NCBI RefSeq assembly: GCF_023243045.1
Contig: NZ_JALKFX010000017.1
Location: forward strand, 1-64,000
Length of the DNA stretch: 64,000 bases
DNA from: Frankia sp. AgB32
GTDB lineage: Bacteria > Actinomycetota > Actinomycetes > Frankiales > Frankiaceae
Direction: 5' to 3'
In this document: piece after piece, positions 43,440 through 51,806 of the stretch
Position numbering within the stretch: the first letter of the stretch is position 1
Layout: every line of letters starts with the position of its first letter
The notes under the pieces: model-generated
Databases searched by the model: none
What the model was told of the DNA's origin: nothing
The model's input: only the letters and a program-made list of their open reading frames with translations
Program-made: the position numbers and the translations under genes

Positions 43440-44675
43440 ATGTCGGATTCGCTGGACCTGAGCGGGCCGCTGACGCCGCCCGCGAACCCGGCCACCACGA
43501 CGGAATCCGCGGGCGGCACGCTCGTGCTCACCCCACCGGCGCCCGTCCCGGTCGTCGCGGACGACCAGGTGGACAGCATGGTCCCGCTCGACGAGTCGAT
43601 CCGCGCCCAGCTGCGCACGCGCGCCGCGGCGTTCGCCGACGACCTCGCGACGCAGGACCCGCGAAGCCCGGCATTCCAGGAAAAAATCAACGACATCCTG
43701 CGTATGGGCGAACGGGAGATCGTCGCGAGCGCCCGGGTGTCCAACCGGATGCTCGAGCGCCCGGCGGCCGCGCTCAGCGGCGCCCGCGGCCGCGGGGGTC
43801 GCGGCGGCGATGCCCAGGCACGCGTCGCCGCCACCCTCGTCGACCTGCGTCAGACGGTGACCGAGCTGGACCCGGGGAAGGCCGATCTGACCGGTGGCCG
43901 CAAACTGCTGGGTGTGGTGCCGTTCGGAAACAAGATCTCCCGCTACTTCCAGCACTACCAGTCGGCGCAGAAGCAGCTCGACGCCATCATCCGGGCGCTC
44001 GACTCCGGTCAGGACGAGCTGCGCAAGGACAACGCCGCCGTGGACCAGGAGAAGGCGAATCTCTGGGCCGCCATGGGCAAGCTCACCGAGTACGCGACTC
44101 TCGCGAAGGCCCTCGACGGCGCCGTCGCGGACAAGATCGATCGGCTGCGGGCCGGCGATCCGGCGACCGCCGACGCGCTCACCTCGGACGCGTTGTTCCC
44201 CATCCGCCAGCGCCAGCAGGATCTCCTCACCCAGCTGGCGGTGAGCGTGCAGGGCTACCTCGCCCTCGACCTCGTCCGCAAGAACAACATCGAGCTCATC
44301 AAGGGCGTCGACCGGGCGCAGACGACGACGGTGGCCGCCCTGCGCACGGCGGTGATCGTGGCGCAGGCGCTGGCGAACCAGAAGCTCGTCCTCGACCAGA
44401 TCAACGCGCTGAACGCCACGACGAGCAGCATGATCACGTCGGTCGGCGAGATGCTCCGCCAGCAGTCGGGTCAGCTCCAGGAGCAGGCGTCGTCCAGCAC
44501 GGTCAGCGTCGAGGCGCTGCAGAAGGCGTTCGACGACGTCTTCGCGACCATGGACGCCCTCGACACGTACAAGGCCAAGGCGGTGGAGAGCATGGCGACG
44601 ACCGTGGCTGCCCTGGAGACCCAGGTCGGACGCTCCAGATCGTATCTGGAGCGGGCCCGCGCCGACGAGCGCTGA
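43440..44675 (+). CDS. telA: TelA-family toxic anion resistance protein
   Basis: Cytoplasmic, strongly helical protein of 411 residues in the TelA/KlaA family, linked to tellurite and other toxic anion resistance and found with TerD proteins. A disordered Pro/Thr-rich start precedes the family core: KINDILRMGEREIVASARVS near 80, VPFGNKISRYFQHYQSAQKQ near 161, and LRTAVIVAQALANQKLVLDQ near 300. The ATG at 43440 follows GAAGGGGC. Two genes follow closely in the same direction. Together they form a TelA - unknown - TerD module, thought to act in stress or membrane-associated signalling, biochemically poorly defined. Confidence 0.88.
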   Translation: MSDSLDLSGPLTPPANPATTTESAGGTLVLTPPAPVPVVADDQVDSMVPLDESIRAQLRTRAAAFADDLATQDPRSPAFQEKINDILRMGEREIVASARVSNRMLERPAAALSGARGRGGRGGDAQARVAATLVDLRQTVTELDPGKADLTGGRKLLGVVPFGNKISRYFQHYQSAQKQLDAIIRALDSGQDELRKDNAAVDQEKANLWAAMGKLTEYATLAKALDGAVADKIDRLRAGDPATADALTSDALFPIRQRQQDLLTQLAVSVQGYLALDLVRKNNIELIKGVDRAQTTTVAALRTAVIVAQALANQKLVLDQINALNATTSSMITSVGEMLRQQSGQLQEQASSSTVSVEALQKAFDDVFATMDALDTYKAKAVESMATTVAALETQVGRSRSYLERARADER

Positions 44676-44713
44676 GCGCACACTCCACCCGACCGGGACG
44701 AACAGGAGGCGCC

Positions 44714-45223
44714 GTGATCTTCCGGCGGCGTTCCGGCACCGCGACGGACGAGACCACCTCGGCGGCCGATCCCGGGCGGGCGCCCGGGACCGAGGCCGTC
44801 CGCCAGGTGCGGCAGCTTCAACAGGAGCTCGCCGGGATCGTCGCGAAGGCGAACGCGGCCGGCGGGCGCCTGCCGGCCGGGGCGGTGCCGACCGTGCGTG
44901 ACATCGACGATGTCCTACGACCGTTGCTGCGCTACCTCGAGGTCCAGTCGGCGAGTGAGGAGGAGCTGAGGCACCTCACCGCGATGATCAACGAGTACCT
45001 GCCGCAGGCCCTCGACGACTTCCTGGCGTTGCCCGTCCAGTACACGATGCGTCCCGGCGTCACGGGCACCACGCCCGCCGACGACCTGATCCGCCAGCTT
45101 CAGCTGCTCGACGAGGGCGCGGGCGAACTAGAGGACCTCGTCTACACCGGGGACGCCGCCCGGCTGGCGATCCAGGCCCGCTTCCTGGACGCCAAGTTCC
45201 GCCGCTCCGACCTCGATCTATGA
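44714..45223 (+). CDS. Hypothetical protein between telA and terD-like gene
   Basis: Protein of 169 residues, GTG start at 44714 with an excellent AGGAGG site. It is mostly alpha-helical, with RQVRQLQQELAGIVAKANAA, a central LLRYLEVQSASEEELRHLTA segment and a C-terminal LIRQLQLLDEGAGELEDLVY region. There is no membrane segment. It looks like the five-exon-like, XpaC/YceG-type helical partner often found beside TelA, but I cannot name it. Its stop overlaps the TerD-like gene start (ATGA), so the stoichiometry of the products is probably linked. Confidence 0.7.
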   Translation: MIFRRRSGTATDETTSAADPGRAPGTEAVRQVRQLQQELAGIVAKANAAGGRLPAGAVPTVRDIDDVLRPLLRYLEVQSASEEELRHLTAMINEYLPQALDDFLALPVQYTMRPGVTGTTPADDLIRQLQLLDEGAGELEDLVYTGDAARLAIQARFLDAKFRRSDLDL

Positions 45224-46815
45224 CCGTCACCCTGCCGGGGGGCGGCAACGTGCTGCTGCCGGCCGCGGCGCCCGGTGTCGAACAGGTGCGCGTCAGCCTC
45301 GGGTGGAACGACGGGCCCGGCCTGGCCGACGTCGAGCTCGACGGCGTCGTCATCCTCGTCGACGCCCCCGGCACCCCGGACGGCGGGACGACGTCGTCGC
45401 GGGTGCTCCTCGCCGATCAGGTACCGAACCCGACGGAACGGCTCGGCGGTCCACCGGCCCCGCGCCCGCTCCTCGGAGACGCGGAGAGTCATGTCGTCAC
45501 GCTGGCCGCCGTGCCGGCGGCGGTCAGCCGGTTGCAGTTCGGCGCGGCGATCTATGACGCGGCCGGCCGCAGGCAGACGTTCCGGCCCGTGCACGGCCTC
45601 CACATCCACGTGCGCAACCACGCCGACGGCGTCGAGATCGCCCGCTATGCCTTCGAGGCGGAGACCGGGCTGGAGACAGCCATGATCTTCGGCGAGCTCT
45701 ACCGCCACCCGAGGGGATGGAAGTTCCGCGCCGTCGGGCAGGGCCGCACCGACGGCCTACCGGGACTCGTCGGCGCCGCCGCCGGCATCGCGGACACCGG
45801 CGGCGCCAGCGGCGGCGGTGCCACCGGTCGTGGTCGTGACGTCGCGACGGCGCGCCCCCGCGACGTGGCCGCCTTCCTCACGCGGGCCTCGCGCTCCCGG
45901 ACCCGGCGCAACGTGGCCGAGCACCTCCACCCGCCGCGCGCCAGCGCGCCGAGCGCTCCACCGGCCGCTCCACCGGCCGCTCCACCGGCCGCGGCGCCGC
46001 CCCGGGCGGCACCGACACCTCCGGTCTCGCCCGCGCGGTCGGCGCCCGTGCCCGCCGCCGCGCGTTCGCCGCTCGACCTCGGTGGGCCGCCGGTGACCGC
46101 CCCGGCCGGCGCGCCTCCCGCGACGGCCGCCCGCGCCCCTCGCCACCGGTCATCGGCCCGCATCGACTTCGGCGAACGGTCCTCCCACCACCGGCAGCGG
46201 TCGGAGCACGTCGACGCGCTCGACGACGATCATCCGGCCACCGTGTGGACGGCCGAGAAGCGTGGCTCGGGTGCCATGACCGTGACCCTTCGGTGGTCAC
46301 CGCTGAGGACCCGCACGGGACTGCCCCGCCCGAGCAACATCCATCTCGGCTGCCTCTGGCAGGCGAACGACGGGGCGGCCGGCGTCATCCAGATCCTCGG
46401 CAACGTCCCCGGCGCCACCAGCGCCCCTGGGCACGGAGCCCCCCACCAGGTGTTGCGGCTCGGCACCCGGGACGAGCGGGAGGGCGAGACGATCTTCGTT
46501 CATCTGGGTGCGCTCGCGACGTTCAAGCGCTTCTTCGTGTTCGCCTACGGGCTGCGCGCCGCCCCGGAATGGTCGCCGCTCCGATCGGTTCTCACCGTCG
46601 CCGCGCAGACCGGCGAACACCTCACCCTTCGCCTCGGCGACGCACCACCCAACGCCCGGATCTGCGTCGTCTCGTCGTTCCACATGGTGGGAGACGACTT
46701 GGTCATCCGACGGGAGAACGACTTCATCGAGGGAACCCAGGCCGACGCCGCCGAGCGGTACGGCTGGTCACTGGACTGGAACCCGGACCGGATGACACCG
46801 CGCGAGAGCCGGTAG
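45220..46815 (+). CDS. TerD/TerA-like tellurium resistance domain protein (two domains, Pro/Ala linker)
   Basis: Protein of 531 residues. Residues 1-190 are a TerD-type calcium-binding stress domain (VRVSLGWNDGP, LAAVPAAVSRLQFGAAIYD, GETGLE-like FEAETGLETAMIFGELYRH and WKFRAVGQG). Residues about 200-330 are a low-complexity Ala/Pro/Arg linker; a 12-base unit is repeated three times at 45956-45991. Residues about 340-531 form a second beta-rich, TerA/TerD-like domain (IHLGCLWQANDG, VIQILGN, FVFAYGLRAAPEWSPL). It overlaps the previous gene (ATGA) and completes the TelA operon. The role is inferred from the family. Confidence 0.82.
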   Translation: MTVTLPGGGNVLLPAAAPGVEQVRVSLGWNDGPGLADVELDGVVILVDAPGTPDGGTTSSRVLLADQVPNPTERLGGPPAPRPLLGDAESHVVTLAAVPAAVSRLQFGAAIYDAAGRRQTFRPVHGLHIHVRNHADGVEIARYAFEAETGLETAMIFGELYRHPRGWKFRAVGQGRTDGLPGLVGAAAGIADTGGASGGGATGRGRDVATARPRDVAAFLTRASRSRTRRNVAEHLHPPRASAPSAPPAAPPAAPPAAAPPRAAPTPPVSPARSAPVPAAARSPLDLGGPPVTAPAGAPPATAARAPRHRSSARIDFGERSSHHRQRSEHVDALDDDHPATVWTAEKRGSGAMTVTLRWSPLRTRTGLPRPSNIHLGCLWQANDGAAGVIQILGNVPGATSAPGHGAPHQVLRLGTRDEREGETIFVHLGALATFKRFFVFAYGLRAAPEWSPLRSVLTVAAQTGEHLTLRLGDAPPNARICVVSSFHMVGDDLVIRRENDFIEGTQADAAERYGWSLDWNPDRMTPRESR

Positions 46816-47156
46816 CCGACGATGGGCGCGGGTCGCCGACTGCGACCGCGTACTCGCCCGCCATCGTGCCGCCCTCGAGGCGGGCGCGTAGCGGCGTCCG
46901 CTCGTCCATCGGCTCCGGCCGGGCCGCGTACTCGGTCGACGAGCCGAGCCGGACCACGGCCCGGCACCCGCGCGGGACGGCGTCGATCAGCCAGGCCCGC
47001 GAGGGTGTTCACCGTCGCGGTGGCCGTTCGCTCGGCCGCTGTGGCGGCCTGCCGCGCGGCGGCCAGGTGCGGCACGACGTCCGGGCGGGCCGCGGCGGCG
47101 ACGGCCTCGACCTCGCTCCGGCGGCCAGGTCGCACCTGGATTGCACCGGTGTTCAT
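46815..47156 (-). pseudogene. Frameshifted remnant of an NAD-dependent epimerase/dehydratase
   Basis: Two minus-strand frames together give the centre of an extended SDR: RPDVVPHLAAARQAATAAER then TATVNTLAGLAD in one frame (compare PDVVxHLAA...VN), and after a shift near 46970, VVRLGSSTEYAARPEPMDE (compare LGSSxEYG) in another. The N-terminal GxxGxxG and the YxxxK region are missing. Only about 110 codons remain. The rest of 46816-47322 holds no intact gene and must contain the promoter of the histidine kinase. Confidence 0.5.
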
Positions 47157-47322
47157 GGCTGTCTGTCGGGGTTCCTGAACGCGGATGTGCCCGGGGTGCC
47201 ACGTAGCGTGGCATGATGATCAACCTGTCCGGGGGCGCGGCTTTGCCGACGCGCTCAACGCCGGGAACACCGATGCGGTGTGATCGACCAGCGCCGACGA
47301 AGGATCTTGCGGGGGATGGGAT

Positions 47323-49287
47323 ATGACGTGGTGGCAGGTCAGCGCCGTGGCGAACGCCGTGATCATGGCCGCGTACATGGCGATCTCCTACGCGATCGGG
47401 CGGGCGCTGTGGCGGTCGGGACAGTGGCGCAAGAACCGGCTGGGGCTCGCCACCACGGCGATCTTCTTCACCTGCGGCGTCCACCACGGATGGCACACCG
47501 TGCACCTGTTGCTGCCGGACCACGCGATGAACCACATGACCGGTGAGGGCGACATGCCAGGTACGGACATGGGCAGCGGCTCGGATCCCGATCACACCAG
47601 GGTCAACCCGATGCGGCTCGCGTTCGATGACCCTCGCACCACGGCCTGGGACATCTTCACCGCGGCGGCCGCGGTCTGGTACTGGACGCTGCGAAGCCGG
47701 TTCCCCGCGCTGGTTCGCGGGGCCGCCGTGTTCGAGGACCTGAAGCTTCGCCAGGTGGCGGAGCGGACGTTGCGTGAAAGCGAGGAGCGGTACCGCGGCA
47801 TCGTCGACACCACCAGCGAGGGGGTGGCCCTGCTCGACCAGGACGGTCGGATCGGGTACGCCAACGCGCAGCTGGCCGACCTCGTCGGGCGCGGCGGCCC
47901 GGAGCTGCTCGAGGTCGATCTCGTGGACCTGGTTGTCGACGAGGACCGTTCGAAGATCATCGATGGGTTGGCGCGTACCCGCCGCGACGGGACCCAACGC
48001 GTCGAGGTCGGACTGTGCCACTCCGCCGGGCGCCCGGTGTCCGCCCAGGTCGCCCTGACCGCCCGGGCCGGCGCGACCGGCGAGGTCGAGGGGGTCCTCG
48101 CCATGGTCGCCGACGTCACCGACCAGAAGGTCGCCGAAGCCCAGCTACGCCAGGCGCAGCGGCTCGACGCGGTCGGCCAGCTCGCCGGCGGTGTCGCCCA
48201 CGATTTCAACAACCTGCTCACCGTTATCGACGGCTACGCGGAAATGCTGCTGGCCCAGACCGACGGACCGGCGCGGGCCGATCTGACGGCGATCCGCAAC
48301 GCGGCCGACCGGGCCGCCGGGCTGACCCGCCAGCTGCTCGCCTTCTCCCGCAACCAGACGGCGAAGCCACGGGCCGTCGATCTCAACGATCTTGTCGGCG
48401 GCATCGAGGAGATGCTGCGTCGCCTGATCCGCGAGGACGTGGATCTGGAGGTCCAGGCCGCAGCCGCCCCGGCCACGGTCTGGGCCGATCACGGGCAGCT
48501 CGAACAGGTGATCGTCAACCTGGCCGTCAACGGCCGGGACGCGATGCCGGACGGCGGCCGACTGACGATCGCCACCGATCACGTCGACCTCGATCCGGAC
48601 GAAGCCGGCCGCCTCGGCCTCTCACCGGGTGGCCAGGTGGTGCTGACCGTCACCGACACCGGTCACGGCATGCCCCCGGAGGTGCAGGCCCGGGCCTTCG
48701 AACCGTTCTTCACCACCAAGGACCACGGCAAAGGCACCGGCCTGGGACTGTCGACCGCCTACGGCATCATCCGGCAGGTCGGCGGCCACATCACCGTCGA
48801 CTCGGCGCCCCACGCCGGCAGTACGTTCCGGGTCTACCTGGCCGCGGTCGCCGCGGTCGCCGACCAGCGCCGGCCCGACCTGGGCGCCGAACACCTCGCC
48901 GGCGGCGACGAGACCATCCTGCTGGTCGAGGACGATCCCGCGGTCCGTGAGCTGACGGAACGCATTCTCACCTCCGCCGGCTACCGCAGCCTCGTCGCCG
49001 CGAACGGCCAGGAGGCGATTGACCTGGTGCGGCACCATCCCACCATCGACCTGCTCCTCACCGACGTCATCATGCCCGGCCTGAACGGCCGCCAGGTGGC
49101 CGACCGGCTCACGGAACTCATCCCGGACCTGCCCGTCGTCTTCACCTCGGCGCACACCCACGGCATCATGGACCAGCAGATCGACGAATCCGCCGTGGCC
49201 TTCCTCGACAAACCCTTCACCGCCGCCACCCTCACCCGAACGATCCGCGAAACCCTCGGCCCCCGCATGCCCTCCGGCCCGCCCTGA
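47323..49287 (+). CDS. Hybrid sensor histidine kinase (TM - PAS - HisKA - HATPase - REC)
   Basis: Membrane sensor of 654 residues. The first 125 residues contain two or three hydrophobic helices with a His/Met-rich segment (six His between 54 and 71, several Met to 83). A PAS domain covers about 150-270. The phosphoacceptor is His293 in [11 protein letters not shown], followed by an HATPase with [21 protein letters not shown] and [14 protein letters not shown]-terminal receiver has [11 protein letters not shown], the phospho-Asp in [13 protein letters not shown] and Lys in LDKPF. No separate response regulator is adjacent, so output is unclear. The His/Met segment could bind a metal such as copper (inference). 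Confidence 0.88.
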   Translation: MTWWQVSAVANAVIMAAYMAISYAIGRALWRSGQWRKNRLGLATTAIFFTCGVHHGWHTVHLLLPDHAMNHMTGEGDMPGTDMGSGSDPDHTRVNPMRLAFDDPRTTAWDIFTAAAAVWYWTLRSRFPALVRGAAVFEDLKLRQVAERTLRESEERYRGIVDTTSEGVALLDQDGRIGYANAQLADLVGRGGPELLEVDLVDLVVDEDRSKIIDGLARTRRDGTQRVEVGLCHSAGRPVSAQVALTARAGATGEVEGVLAMVADVTDQKVAEAQLRQAQRLDAVGQLAGGVAHDFNNLLTVIDGYAEMLLAQTDGPARADLTAIRNAADRAAGLTRQLLAFSRNQTAKPRAVDLNDLVGGIEEMLRRLIREDVDLEVQAAAAPATVWADHGQLEQVIVNLAVNGRDAMPDGGRLTIATDHVDLDPDEAGRLGLSPGGQVVLTVTDTGHGMPPEVQARAFEPFFTTKDHGKGTGLGLSTAYGIIRQVGGHITVDSAPHAGSTFRVYLAAVAAVADQRRPDLGAEHLAGGDETILLVEDDPAVRELTERILTSAGYRSLVAANGQEAIDLVRHHPTIDLLLTDVIMPGLNGRQVADRLTELIPDLPVVFTSAHTHGIMDQQIDESAVAFLDKPFTAATLTRTIRETLGPRMPSGPP

Positions 49288-49948
49288 TCCGAGACGGGAC
49301 GCGGGAGGTCAGCCCGTTGGTGAGGTGAACAACTTCAAGCGGTGTCCGCGGTAATTCCTCCACCCCTATCCGGTGTTGGAGGTCGGTTCGCTTGGCGCCG
49401 GAGCCGCTGGTGGGACGGGGCAGGAATGCCCCGCCAGGAGTCGCGAAGGCGGGTGAGCGCGAACGAGTTTGATCGTTTCTGCGCCGCTAGATCATGAACG
49501 CCCCGGTCGGACATCGCCGCGCCCCGGGCCGGCTCGCCGCGTGTCCGGTGTCAACCTTGGGGTATCGCTGCCCCGTTGCCGATGCCGGCCCGTTTGGTGA
49601 ACCGTTCCGTGCGCTGCAAGATGGCGTCGCGGTCCTGGCGGGCGAGCTGGCGGCCACGGCCGGGACGGCGGGCGCGGAAGTAGTCGGCGCGCGATCGCAG
49701 CATGGCCAAGGATCACCTGGGACCACTCGGTCGCGAGGAACTCCGCGGTCCACCGGGTCTCCCCGAGTTCCAGGAGCATCGCCGCACGGCGCGCCATCCC
49801 TCGTCGGCGAAGATCTGGACCCGGTCGAAGCGGCGGTAGTCGCGCAACGCGGCGATCAGCTTCGGCGGCGACCAGCGTGAGGTGACCGACGGCGCGGCGC
49901 CGCTGCCGCACGGCGGCCTGGACAGGATCGGAGGTCGACGCGGACCGA
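49288..49948. other. Degraded region, no intact gene
   Basis: This 661-base stretch has fragments on the minus strand that look once-coding (KLIAALRDYRRFDRVQIFAD in one frame, LELGETRWTAEFLATEWSQV in another) separated by frame changes. I cannot assign a family. They may be the decayed continuation of the gene fragment at 49949-50311. Confidence 0.35.
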
Positions 49949-50311
49949 TCATCGAACTCCCCGCCACCGGGTGCTCCCGGCGTGCTGTCGGGTCGGCGTC
50001 GTTCCCGCTGCTGCCGCTGTCACCGGCAGAGACAGGCTGCGCGGCGCTGTGGTCCGCTGGAGCCCGCAGTGGCGCGGGCAGCGCAGCACCGCCAGACCAA
50101 GGTCCCACTCGCACTTCGTGATGAACTCCGACAGCCGCCTGCGGTCCGGCGCCAGCCGCCGACGATGGTACTCGTCGAGCAGGAACGCGTGGAACGAGAA
50201 GTAACGAGCGCGCTGGGACAGCTCCAGAATGCCGGGCAGCCGGCCTGGCATCAGCCGGTCGGTGGTAATGGTGGTCAGTCCCAGCGGGTCGCGACCAGGC
50301 TTCACGTTCAA
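49949..50311 (-). pseudogene. N-terminal fragment of an unrecognised actinobacterial protein
   Basis: The first 75 codons read as genuine protein: RDPLGLTTITTDRLMPGRLP, ILELSQRARYFSFHAFLLDE and RLSEFITKCEWDLGLAVLRC. The pattern (DPLGL, LLPGI, LTxRARYFSF) is one I associate with a large conserved protein of unknown function in actinobacteria, but I cannot name it. After CPRHCG the sequence turns into low-quality shadow-like coding and stops. I read it as a 3'-decayed gene. The start GTG/ATG near 50311 is divergent from the repeat-containing gene at 50393. Confidence 0.35.
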
Positions 50312-50392
50312 CGACGGGGTTCACCCTCGGCGGTCCGGCGAACCGGGTGCAGTGGGATCATTACCGGCGGGCCAGCCACAGGGAGGATCACC

Positions 50393-50919
50393 GTGTCCAA
50401 TGCCCCGACCGACCCCGGCCCCGACCGACCCCGGCCCCGACCGACCCCGGCCCCGAGCAGGCCCCCGACGCCGACCGGGACCCCGCCCCGCCTGCGCCGG
50501 ACGCCCACGCCGGCACCGATCCGGAGTCGGCCAACCCGTCGCCGGACGGCTCCGCGGAACCGTCGGACGCGCCGTCCGGGGGGCGCCCGCCGCTGCGTCC
50601 GGTCGACTGGGACGGCTCGTTCAGCCGCGCCTGGCAGTCCCGCGACGACAACGAGTTGACGAATCGCCTGGCCGCGGAGCATGAGTTCGAGTCGGACCAG
50701 CAAGAGCTTGATCAGATGATGCGGGAGTTTCGGGACAAGGCGAACGCGTCGGCGGACGCACGTGCCCGTGAGGAACGGGAGCGTGCGGCGGAGAGGCCAG
50801 AGGCTGTCGACGATGCGAGGTCGCATCTGTTCGACAGGCTGGAGGGGTTCGGCCGCCTGTCCGACGAGGCGGAGGCGTCCCCGGACGGTGACGGCGACGG
50901 GTCCTCAGCCCCACGCTGA
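50393..50919 (+). pseudogene. Acidic coiled-coil protein gene with its frame broken by a 16-bp repeat
   Basis: GTG at 50393 has an ideal GGGAGG site 6 bases upstream and begins VSNAPTDPGP. The downstream protein, rich in Asp/Glu and predicted coiled coil (SFSRAWQSRDDNELTNRL, FESDQQELDQMMREFRDKA, RLEGFGRLSDEAEASPDGD), is in a different frame. Between them lie three copies of a 16-base repeat. With one copy, or four, the start and the body join in frame; with three they do not. An in-frame GTG at 50347 exists but has no good binding site. The gene is either switched off or dead in this genome. I do not recognise the family. Confidence 0.5.
50407..50454. repeat. Three perfect copies of a 16-bp tandem repeat
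   Basis: The unit GACCGACCCCGGCCCC occurs at 50407-50422, 50423-50438 and 50439-50454, followed by a partial GA. Sixteen is not a multiple of three, so each copy gained or lost shifts the reading frame of the overlapping gene. It lies 12 bases after the GTG start codon of that gene. Confidence 0.95.
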
Positions 50920-51806
50920 CGGGCTGGCCGTGATCGGGACCCGACGGTTCGGCTGGTCACGGGCCGACGCGCAGGTTCCTGGTTGGTCGTTCGGGTGCGG
51001 GTGGCCGTTCGGTCGCAGGCGGCTTTTCGGGTGGGGCCGGTCTGTCGGCGTCTGGGTGGTGGGTGGTGTCGGCAAGAGCGCGGCGGGCGCGGATGGTGTC
51101 CGGGTGGTGCGGGCCGTGGTCGGGCGTGGCGTTGGTGAGGGCGTCGCAGGACGGTCTCCCCGGCGCGACCACGCCCGTGTTGGGACCGGTCTTCCCGGGC
51201 CGATTCCGGAAATGGTGGAGGGCCTGTACCGGTACGGAACGAGTTTTTTCACCGGCCGGGAGCAGGCCATGGCCGAACTACATCGGCCGCCGATCGTAGT
51301 TGTGGACCCCGATGAACCACCGGTGTCCGCGCCGAAGTGCGAATTGACATCAATGTCACACAGGGTCGGCGTGCCACGCCCGAAAGATTGGCCGCTAGGT
51401 TACCCGGGCGCCGGCAAGCTGGATATATCCGGGGTCGGTGAGCGGAGCGGCGCTTCATCTCCATCAACTTCACCAACACCACGACGCAACCCGCACCCTA
51501 CGGGGCTTCCCGGGCCAGGTCCTCGACATCCACCATCATCGGACCGGCTGTGCGGGCGTGCGCCCGGCGTATCCGGGGTGCGGGCGTATTTCCGACGCGT
51601 CTACGTTCTGATATAACGTCAGACCTGTTCGGAGAGACAGCAGAACCGCCGTATCCGAGCGCTGAGCAACGTAGCCCGGCGCCCGGTCAGAACGCCGTCG
51701 GGCCCTCGTCGGCGCGCGAGTCGCTCCGCGGGCCGCGCCGTGATTCTTCTCCCCATACATCCGTCAGTCACCGACACACGCCCACGATCAGACCAAGGTT
51801 CTGCGA
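50920..51806. other. Long non-genic stretch upstream of the conservon
   Basis: Nearly 890 bases without an intact gene. Apart from the P-loop remnant at 51190-51440 I see only shadow-like open frames. The last 200 bases are less GC-rich (TCTGATATAACGTCAGAC near 51607) and probably carry the promoter for the conservon. Confidence 0.4.
51190..51440 (+). pseudogene. Remnant of a P-loop NTPase (NACHT/STAND-like) gene
   Basis: One plus-strand frame reads EGLYRYGTSFFTGREQAMAE, then PIVVVDPDEPP and later LGYPGAGKLDISG. This resembles the start of actinobacterial STAND-type ATPases, where an FxGRxxxLxxL motif precedes VTGxPGxGKS. The Walker A serine/threonine is replaced by Leu and there is an insertion between the two motifs. 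No further domains follow. The call is weak. Confidence 0.3.

Noticed and set aside
45956-45991. Three copies of a 12-bp repeat as a mobile or regulatory repeat
   Set aside because: It keeps the reading frame and encodes part of the Ala/Pro linker between the two TerD-like domains.
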